Positions 15,845 through 22,006 of a stretch of 44,334 bases of DNA are shown here, in pieces. The DNA is taken from the NCBI GenBank assembly GCA_945883495.1, contig CAMCXS010000048.1, positions 1 to 44,334 on the forward strand, given 5' to 3'. How positions within the stretch are numbered: position 1 is the stretch's first letter; every line of letters starts with the position of its first letter. The notes below the pieces were generated by a model. That model searched no databases. It was given only the letters and a program-made list of their open reading frames with translations, and was not told the DNA's origin. Position numbers and translations under genes: made by a program. This DNA is from Akkermansia muciniphila (GTDB lineage: Bacteria > Verrucomicrobiota > Verrucomicrobiia > Verrucomicrobiales > DEV007).

Positions 15845-17344
15845 ATGACCGATCAATCCATCCTTATTGTTGACTCCGACGAGGACTTTCTCGCTTGGTG
15901 CCAGCGCCACCTCTCCGCCAGCGGAGTGCGCATCACCGCCGTGAGCACATCCGACGCCGCGTTGGCTAGTGTGCAGAAAACGACGCCGGATCTGATTATC
16001 GCGGAGCTGCGCCTCGCCCCATTGAATGGCTTGGAACTGCTGCGTCGCATACGCCAACACGATCCAAACGCCACAGTCCTCCTCACGACGGGCTTTCCAC
16101 CAACCAGCGCGGTCATCGAAGCCATGAAGCTGGGCGCCTACGATTTCCTGCGCAAAGAGGCGCTCAACTTTGAATTGCGCCCCGTGGTGGAAGCCGCGCT
16201 GCGCACCCAAGAAGCCATCCGCTCCGCCTCAAAACAGACCCACCGGGGAGAGCTGCGTGCCGAGGACTATCGCGAGACGATCATTGGGAAGTCCGCCGCC
16301 ATGCAGGAGGTCTTCAAGATGATTGGCCGCGTCAGTCGCGCCGATGCTCCCGTCCTCATCACTGGGGAGAGCGGCTGCGGCAAGGAGATCGTCGCCAGCT
16401 CTATCCACAAATTCAGCCTTCGCTCTTCCCGTCCCTACGTCGCCATCAACTGCGCGGCCATCCCAGCGGACCTCTTGGAAAGCGAACTCTTCGGCCACGA
16501 GAAAGGCTCGTTCACCGGGGCCACCACCCAACGCATCGGCCGTTTTGAGCAATGCGACGGTGGCACTCTCTTCCTCGACGAGATCGGCGACATGCCGATT
16601 AATATCCAAAGCAAGATCCTCCGCGTCCTCCAAGAGGGCGAGTTCTCCCGGGTCGGGGGCAATCAGACCCTCAAGAGCGATGCCCGCATCATCGCCGCGA
16701 CCAACCGCGAACTTGAGAAGGAAGTAGCGGAGCATCGCTTTCGCGAAGACCTTTTCTACCGGCTTAACGTCGTGCGCATCCACATCCCGCCGTTGCGCCA
16801 GCGCCGGGAAGACATTCCGCTTCTCGTCGACTTTTTCCTCCAACGCATGGCCGAACAGCGCCGGACCGAGCGGATCCGGATCACGGACGAAGCGATGCAA
16901 CTTCTCATGGACCACGACTGGCCCGGGAACGTCCGCGAGTTGGAGAACACCGTTCAGCGCGCTTGCGTCCTGGCCACCAGCAAAATTCTGCTGCCCAAGG
17001 ATTTCCCGATCGGCCGCACGCCCTACCAGGCCCAACGCGACGTCGATGCAGAAATGGAAGCAGAGGCGCTGGAAGCCGCCGATGCGATCGTTCCTCGGCA
17101 GCCGACCGTGAACGGAAGTGCCGCCCAAGCCGCCATCTCCACGCCGGAACTGCACCAAGCCGTCGAAATTCTCCTCAATGCCGCTGCGGCGAATGAAGAG
17201 CTCGAACTGCTCCCCTGGTTGGAACGCGAGATGACCCTGCATGCCATGCGCCGCACCGGAAACAACCAGGTCCGCGCCGCAAAGCTCCTTGGCATCACCC
17301 GGGGGACCTTGCGCAAACGCCTCGAGCGCTACGGCATCTCCTGA
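15845..17344 (+). CDS. NtrC-family sigma-54 activator with Glu at the phosphorylation site
   Basis: A 499-residue regulator: receiver domain 1-120, AAA+ sigma-54 activation domain ~145-380, C-terminal Fis-type helix-turn-helix (NNQVRAAKLLGITRGTLRKRLERYGI). The AAA+ part is intact: Walker A GESGCGKE (174-181), sigma-54 contact loop GSFTGA (221-226, a Ser variant of GAFTGA), Walker B FLDEIGD with Asp245/Glu246 and the R-finger region. In the receiver, PDLIIAELRLAPLNGLELL places Glu54 exactly where NtrC has phospho-acceptor Asp54. The acidic pocket is VDSDED instead of VDDD, while Thr82 and Lys104 are kept. A Glu there mimics phosphorylation in NtrC, so this activator may be constitutively active. 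No histidine kinase gene is adjacent. Target promoters are unknown. Confidence 0.93.
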   Translation: MTDQSILIVDSDEDFLAWCQRHLSASGVRITAVSTSDAALASVQKTTPDLIIAELRLAPLNGLELLRRIRQHDPNATVLLTTGFPPTSAVIEAMKLGAYDFLRKEALNFELRPVVEAALRTQEAIRSASKQTHRGELRAEDYRETIIGKSAAMQEVFKMIGRVSRADAPVLITGESGCGKEIVASSIHKFSLRSSRPYVAINCAAIPADLLESELFGHEKGSFTGATTQRIGRFEQCDGGTLFLDEIGDMPINIQSKILRVLQEGEFSRVGGNQTLKSDARIIAATNRELEKEVAEHRFREDLFYRLNVVRIHIPPLRQRREDIPLLVDFFLQRMAEQRRTERIRITDEAMQLLMDHDWPGNVRELENTVQRACVLATSKILLPKDFPIGRTPYQAQRDVDAEMEAEALEAADAIVPRQPTVNGSAAQAAISTPELHQAVEILLNAAAANEELELLPWLEREMTLHAMRRTGNNQVRAAKLLGITRGTLRKRLERYGIS

Positions 17345-17446
17345 GTCTTTTCTTCGGCCCATAGCTTTTTTTTCGCGGGTGGCCCGAACAGTGCAGCGGG
17401 TTGAAGCGGTCAAATAGGCGACTCCGCCACGCTCCTCCGCTGCAAT

Positions 17447-18037
17447 ATGAGCCAAATCCTGCACAAACAAACCGTGCTGGTCCTAAACCGGAACTGGCAG
17501 GCCATCAGCACGACTTCTCCCGCACTGGCGTTCGGACAAATGTGCTCCGACGCCGCCACCGGCCTAGACGTCAGGAATCTGCATTCCATGATTCCGGTCC
17601 GTTGGGACGACTGGTTGAACCTTCCGGTCCGCCCGGGAGATCGATCCATCGGAGTCCCGAACGGCCGGGTGCGGGTTCCCACGGTCATCGTTCTCTCACG
17701 GTTCGATAAGGTTCCCATGAAACGGCCGCGCTTCGGCCTGCGCGGGATTTGGGAGAGGGATCAAGGATGTTGCCAATACACCGGCCGGAAACTTGCCCCC
17801 GGAGAAGGCAACATCGACCACGTCGTCCCGCGCTCCCGGGGCGGAGAAACCACTTGGGAGAACTGCGTTTTGGCCGACAAACGAATCAACAGCCGCAAAG
17901 CCGATCAAACTCCCCGCGAAGCCGGCCTCCAACTCCTCCGCCCCCCGCGCGAACCGAGGCCGGTTCCGGTCACGGTGTTTCTTCGTAATCACGATGAAAT
18001 TCCCGATTGGGAGCCGTTCCTCATTCACGCCTCCTGA
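17447..18037 (+). CDS. HNH endonuclease-fold protein of the Cys-poor subtype
   Basis: A 196-residue protein. The N-terminal segment TVLVLNRNWQAISTTSPALAF is the usual beginning of a widespread HNH family, and the HNH core is GNIDHVVPRSRGGETTWENC (121-140) followed by NSRKADQTPREAGL. His125 and Asn139 at the active-site positions are present. In related proteins two CxxC pairs bind a structural zinc; here the first reads CQYT (109-112) and the second DKRI (144-147), so three of the four Cys are missing. A genuine DNA-nicking activity is therefore possible but not certain. The gene stands alone 60 bp upstream of a tRNA gene, with no restriction-modification or phage genes beside it. Confidence 0.85.
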   Translation: MSQILHKQTVLVLNRNWQAISTTSPALAFGQMCSDAATGLDVRNLHSMIPVRWDDWLNLPVRPGDRSIGVPNGRVRVPTVIVLSRFDKVPMKRPRFGLRGIWERDQGCCQYTGRKLAPGEGNIDHVVPRSRGGETTWENCVLADKRINSRKADQTPREAGLQLLRPPREPRPVPVTVFLRNHDEIPDWEPFLIHAS

Positions 18038-18096
18038 GCATCCGAGCTCAGACGGCCCTTGCCGAATTCAAGATTCGAGGCATCTTGTGGTTTTAC

Positions 18097-18170
18097 GCTC
18101 CCTTAGCTCAGCTGGATAGAGCAACGGATTTCTAATCCGTGGGTCACAGGTTCAAGTCCTGTAGGGAGTG
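18097..18170 (+). tRNA. tRNA-Arg (anticodon TCT)
   Basis: The sequence folds into a complete cloverleaf: acceptor arms GCTCCCT (18097-18103) and AGGGAGT, with a G-U closing pair and discriminator G; D-stem GCTC/GAGC; anticodon stem ACGGA/TCCGT around loop TTTCTAA; T-stem ACAGG/CCTGT with loop TTCAAGT. The anticodon TCT reads AGA/AGG arginine codons. CCA is not encoded and must be added post-transcriptionally. Confidence 0.95.
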
Positions 18171-18259
18171 CTGTTCCCAAACTGGGCCCTCCGCCTACGC
18201 GTTGGCGCCCATGCCCTTTAGTTCGAGATGCCGGTCGAACCGATACCGGAGGTCCGCAA

Positions 18260-18394
18260 TCATCGCCTTCCAAGTCCGAAATTGAAAGCGGCCCGCAGAT
18301 CGCCTGCCCACCGCACCAGGGCAGCAATCACCACCACAAGGATCCCTACGACAGCCCAGGCCTCTGGACTCAGTTTGAAAAGTTGCCCCTCCAT
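18260..18394 (-). CDS. Possible small single-pass membrane protein
   Basis: A 44-residue frame starting MEGQLFKLSPEAW and containing one strong hydrophobic helix (AVVGILVVVIAALVRW) followed by a positively charged tail (RAAFNFGLGRR). The frame is open further upstream, but those residues look non-coding; an ATG at 18409 is an alternative start. No ribosome-binding site is visible. It lies downstream of the kinase-sigma-exported-protein series on the same strand and could belong to it. I do not recognise a family, and it could be a chance frame. Confidence 0.35.
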   Translation of the reverse strand: MEGQLFKLSPEAWAVVGILVVVIAALVRWAGDLRAAFNFGLGRR

Positions 18395-18516
18395 CGCACA
18401 TGAGAGCATGGCGAGATGAATGGGCCATTCAAATGGAAATCCGGATGAGTCCTGGCCGGGCTCACTGCGGCCAACTCGTTTGCGCCAAGGGAGCCCTGGC
18501 GAAGCCTCCCCCCCCC

Positions 18517-18789
18517 TCAATTCCCGCCAGTCACCACGGCCTTCCGCCCGAACAAGCGCTGGCGCAGCGTCTTCTTCTCCTTAGCCGGAGCCGCCGCAGC
18601 GGCTTCCCCACTCGGAGTGGCCTGTGGCTGAGTTGCCGTTTTCTTTACCCTAACCTTCTCATGCGCCACAGCCGCAGCGTGGGCAAAGGGCCCTGTCGTC
18701 ACGGCACCTGGGGATTGGATTCGGGCTTCGGCGATCGTGCCGAGGCTGATGACGGCGGCGATTTGGGTGAGAAGGATGTTTCGTTTCAT
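18517..18789 (-). CDS. Small exported Ala/Lys-rich protein
   Basis: A 90-residue protein beginning MKRNILLTQIAAVISLGTIAEA, a plausible signal peptide with cleavage after AEA. The mature part has an Ala/Pro/Lys-rich middle (KVRVKKTATQPQATPS, AAAAAPAKEKKTLRQRLFG) and is strongly basic. I do not recognise a family. It starts 78 bp behind the ECF sigma factor gene on the same strand, so it may be co-transcribed with, or a target of, that system. An additional Met codon one position upstream is an equally possible start. Confidence 0.55.
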   Translation of the reverse strand: MKRNILLTQIAAVISLGTIAEARIQSPGAVTTGPFAHAAAVAHEKVRVKKTATQPQATPSGEAAAAAPAKEKKTLRQRLFGRKAVVTGGN

Positions 18790-18867
18790 CACGTGAATGC
18801 CCCAAGACGCACAGGGCTGAGAATACCCTGGGACCCGAGGGCATCGGCGTCAATCCCAAAGCCGCTT

Positions 18868-19569
18868 TCACCCCTCGCTCCGGAGCGCGATGCGCAGCGC
18901 TTCCAGCTCATCCTCGATCCGGCCCGGAGCGGTCACCGTTTGGCTGATTTCGGATCGCACCCGGTCCCGAAAACGTTGCCGAAGCCGGTGAATGGCCACC
19001 TTCACTGCAGATTCGCTCATCCCAAGCGTCGCCGCTGCCAGGGCCTGAGGCGGCTTTTCCGCCCCCAGGGTCAACCAAGGTTTCAAAACGGCAAAGTGAG
19101 CCTCTTTGCCCTCGGTCTTGAACTCCGCCTCCAAGGCCCCGAGCGCCCGAGCTAACAAGGTCAATGCCCACTGCCGGTCAAAGGCCGCGTCTGGAGCGGT
19201 CGCCTTGTCGTCCGCCACCGGCGATTCCTCGGCGAGCGCAGTATGCTCCCAGCCACCTCCACGCTTGGCGGCGTTTCGGCGATCCCGGTCATCGGCGGCA
19301 AAGTGCTTCAACGCGGCGAGAAGGTAGGAGCGGAACCGCCCCCGCGATGGGTCGGCATGATCGAGGGAGCCGCCTTGGAGCAGCTTGGCGAAGAAAGCGT
19401 GCGCCAGATCCCGAGCCTCGTCTTCGTCCCGGCCCGGCCTCCTGAGGAAGGCGACCACGGGTGGATAGTAGGCTTCACAAAGCTCGCGCAAAGCCAAGCG
19501 CGCCTCCTCGCCTCGCCCTCGGGAGCGGGCCACCAGCGTCCAGCGCGTTTCCAGAAATCCGTGACTCAT
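18868..19569 (-). CDS. ECF-type RNA polymerase sigma factor (kinase-linked group)
   Basis: A 233-residue protein. Region 2 (~15-95) includes LRELCEAYYPPVVAFLRR, DEDEARDLAHAFFAKLLQ and FRSYLLAALKHFAADDRDRR. Region 4 (~150-210) ends in a helix-turn-helix, PQALAAATLGMSESAVKVAIHRLRQRFRDRVR. The opening ETRWTLVARSR is typical of sigma factors of Planctomycetes/Verrucomicrobia that sit beside Ser/Thr kinases instead of anti-sigma factors (ECF43-like groups). Its ATG overlaps the TGA of the upstream kinase gene (ATGA), so kinase and sigma factor are translationally coupled. The expected logic, known from kinase-linked ECF families, is that the kinase phosphorylates the sigma factor to permit polymerase binding; for this pair that is inference. 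Confidence 0.88.
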   Translation of the reverse strand: MSHGFLETRWTLVARSRGRGEEARLALRELCEAYYPPVVAFLRRPGRDEDEARDLAHAFFAKLLQGGSLDHADPSRGRFRSYLLAALKHFAADDRDRRNAAKRGGGWEHTALAEESPVADDKATAPDAAFDRQWALTLLARALGALEAEFKTEGKEAHFAVLKPWLTLGAEKPPQALAAATLGMSESAVKVAIHRLRQRFRDRVRSEISQTVTAPGRIEDELEALRIALRSEG

Positions 19570-21878
19570 CGGGTGCCGGAACTCCTATCCACTGGTGAGA
19601 AGTGCGAGAAGAGAATTTTTCCAATGATCCGGTCCCACGACAAGAAGAACTCATCTTCAGCTCGCCGCAAACGCAGCCCGTTGACCTGACGCTCTACGAC
19701 GCGTGCCAGCCAGGGATGCCCGGTCTCGTGCTCGAAGACGACGAGGTCTCCCGGAGCGAACCCGGTGTCGAGCCGCAAGGCGATCCAATGGCTGTTCCGG
19801 GGCACGGACGGCTCATACGGGGTGGGAACCCGATACGCGGTGAGGATGAAGCCACGGATGAACAGGCTGATGACCACCGCCGCTAATGCCTGTCCAACCC
19901 AGGAGATCAGACGGCTGGATGCGGTGTTTTGTTTCTTGCCGCGGCGCATCCGCCAATAGGTCGTGACCACCGGTGCGATGGTGGCCACGACCATCAGCAC
20001 CGCGACCGCCCAGGCATACGATTCCCGATGCCGAGGCAGCTGGTAGAATCCCGCCAGCCCCGCGCCCATGACGAGAAGCGCCCAGATTCCGAGATGTTTC
20101 CCGGCGAACGCATTGATGTCGTACCAACCAGCGGAAGACTGCAGCGTCGCCGCAATCCGCAGCCCATACAGCGAGTTCGCCGGAACCAAGCGCAACCACA
20201 GCGGCAAGGCTGCTCCGAACAGCACCACGCCAATTCCGCTGACAAACGTAGGCATCAGATATCGGGTGGCCATCTCCACTCCGCCCTGTATCCACAGCCC
20301 CCCGATCCAAGAAAGGTCCGCGCAAACGAGCACGGACGCGGGGATCAGCCAGAGAATCCGCCAGGCCAGCGCGCCGCCATCCGCCCCGTTGAGCCGGGAC
20401 CTGGCCCACCAGGGGACGATTAACGCGATGACCTCCAGCGGAATCCACGCCAGGGTCATCAAGGTGAGATAATTCAACGCACTCTTGAGCCATCGGGTGG
20501 CCGCTGGCAGATCCTCCATCCCCCCGTAGCTCAGCGACGATGCGCCACTCGCGTGCCACCCGATCGCAAGTCCACCCGCAGCCTGCCACCCCAGAGCCGC
20601 GCCACCCGCCGCAAGGGCCCCCAACGCCAGCCCGCCAATCGCCAGAATCGCTCCCAACGCCAGCCCGCCGAACGAAATCAATCCGATGCCCAGCCCGCCA
20701 CAGGCGATGCCCCCAATGGCTAACCCGCCACAGGCAACCCATCCGGTGGCAATGCCCCCGAACGCGAACACTCCCCTGGCCCGGTCTCCGAAGGCAAAAA
20801 ATCCGCGCGCCTCCCTCCTCTTTCCGGTGACCGGATCAGGGCCGCAGACCACGTGAAGCAACGGCAACCCGAACACCGTGCGCCGGGACCGGTATTCCAC
20901 GAACGGCCCCCAAGCCGATCCCAACCGTGCCGAATCTGAACGAGAACCTGTTCCCCGTTCCAGTTCCGTTTTGAACTCCCCCGCGCTCTGCTGCCGCCGT
21001 TCCCGCTCTTTCTCCAAGGCCCGCAAGATCACGTCATCGAGATGGCGGCTCACCGCCGGTCCCGACATCTGCGAGGGCACTCCGAACCTGCCCAACGGCA
21101 GCTCCCCGGTGAGCATCTCATAAAACACCACGCCGAGGCTGTAGATATCCGCCCGATGATCCACCGTCGAGGGCTTCTCAATCTGCTCGGGCGCCATGTA
21201 GGGCGCGGTCCCCAGTTGCACGCCGCTTGCGGTGTGCCAAACGCCCTCGCCGGGCTCGTCACTCAGGATCTTGGCGATGCCGAAGTCCGCTATTTTCACC
21301 TGGCCGCTGTCACTGAGCAGAATGTTCTCAGGTTTGATGTCGCGGTGCAACACCCCTTCCCCGTGGGCAAACTGCAAGGCATCGCAAATGTTCGGAATGA
21401 CTTGCAAGGCCTGCTCTGGAGTGAACCGGGAGGCCCGCATCGCCTGCCGCAAATTGACTCCATCCACGAACTCCATCAGGAGAAACCCAAAGCCATCGCG
21501 CTCCCCGAAGTCGTGCACCGACACGATATTGGGGTGATCGAGCCGAGCCAGGACCCGTCCCTCGCGCCGAAACCGCTCCACGAAGCCAGGTTTCGCCGCC
21601 AGGGACTTCGGCAACACCTTCAGCGCCACGGAACGCTCGAGCTTCGGCTGCCGCGCCTCAAAGACCGCGCTCATCCCGCCGCAGCCGATCAAGCGGACGA
21701 TCTCCAGCTCAGGAAAGGCACCGGCGAGCTCAGGGATCGAAGGCGGCTCCCAACGCAATGGGGAAGATTGCCCAGTCTCCTCCGACTCAATCCGAGCAAC
21801 TTCGGCCAGGAGTTCCTCGGGATTCAAGCCATGTAGCGGGTCCGGATCGCCCGGAGCAGTGGAGGGATGCGTGATCAT
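19566..21878 (-). CDS. Membrane Ser/Thr kinase fused to Gly-rich repeats, SdpI-like and degenerate S26-like domains
   Basis: A 770-residue protein. The Hanks-type kinase (~58-310) has glycine loop LIGCGGMSAVFEA, Lys87 (VALKVL), catalytic HRDIKPEN (178-185), DFG (198-200) and APE (229-231), so it should be active. Residues ~361-445 are about eight decapeptide-like repeats of the form xxACGGLAIG, hydrophobic and Gly-rich. Several membrane helices follow (~468-490, 507-530, 545-565, 597-615, 622-642). NSLYGLRIAATLQSSAGWYDIN (568-589) resembles the SdpI-family signature. The end (~663-757: GFILTAYRVPTP, FAPGDLVVFEHE, WLARVVE) resembles signal peptidase I (S26), but no serine of the S-M-x-P-T type and no catalytic lysine are visible, so it is probably a sensor or binding domain. 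It is the first gene of a coupled pair with the ECF sigma factor. Confidence 0.88.
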   Translation of the reverse strand: MITHPSTAPGDPDPLHGLNPEELLAEVARIESEETGQSSPLRWEPPSIPELAGAFPELEIVRLIGCGGMSAVFEARQPKLERSVALKVLPKSLAAKPGFVERFRREGRVLARLDHPNIVSVHDFGERDGFGFLLMEFVDGVNLRQAMRASRFTPEQALQVIPNICDALQFAHGEGVLHRDIKPENILLSDSGQVKIADFGIAKILSDEPGEGVWHTASGVQLGTAPYMAPEQIEKPSTVDHRADIYSLGVVFYEMLTGELPLGRFGVPSQMSGPAVSRHLDDVILRALEKERERRQQSAGEFKTELERGTGSRSDSARLGSAWGPFVEYRSRRTVFGLPLLHVVCGPDPVTGKRREARGFFAFGDRARGVFAFGGIATGWVACGGLAIGGIACGGLGIGLISFGGLALGAILAIGGLALGALAAGGAALGWQAAGGLAIGWHASGASSLSYGGMEDLPAATRWLKSALNYLTLMTLAWIPLEVIALIVPWWARSRLNGADGGALAWRILWLIPASVLVCADLSWIGGLWIQGGVEMATRYLMPTFVSGIGVVLFGAALPLWLRLVPANSLYGLRIAATLQSSAGWYDINAFAGKHLGIWALLVMGAGLAGFYQLPRHRESYAWAVAVLMVVATIAPVVTTYWRMRRGKKQNTASSRLISWVGQALAAVVISLFIRGFILTAYRVPTPYEPSVPRNSHWIALRLDTGFAPGDLVVFEHETGHPWLARVVERQVNGLRLRRAEDEFFLSWDRIIGKILFSHFSPVDRSSGTR

Positions 21879-21996
21879 GTCACCGTATCCTGAGGAACCG
21901 GCCCCGGCAGGTTACTCGGAATTTCACCGAAGAGAGAAAAAACCTTAGCCCGCAGTTCTCACCCGACGCCTCTTGCCCCATTCCGCCATATCTGCT

Positions 21997-22002
21997 AGGG
22001 AG
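21997..22002 (+). promoter_or_regulatory. Shine-Dalgarno AGGGAG fixing a GTG start
   Basis: AGGGAG ends 4 bp before the GTG at 22007 and decides that start; most genes in the window lack such a motif. The 128-bp stretch 21879-22006 is the shared divergent promoter region of the kinase-sigma operon and the TIR-FGE gene. Confidence 0.65.
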
Positions 22003-22006
22003 ACTT

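Noticed and set aside
17345-17446. Terminator at the T8 run behind the sigma-54 activator
   Set aside because: The T-run at about 17364-17371 is not preceded by a stable hairpin; it falls in the loop of an imperfect TTCGGCCC/GGCCCGAA pairing.
16229-17470. 413-residue minus-strand frame
   Set aside because: It is antisense to the sigma-54 activator, whose AAA+ and receiver motifs are unambiguous.
18097-18170. tRNA gene as an integration site for a mobile element
   Set aside because: No integrase and no direct repeat of the tRNA 3' end were seen downstream.
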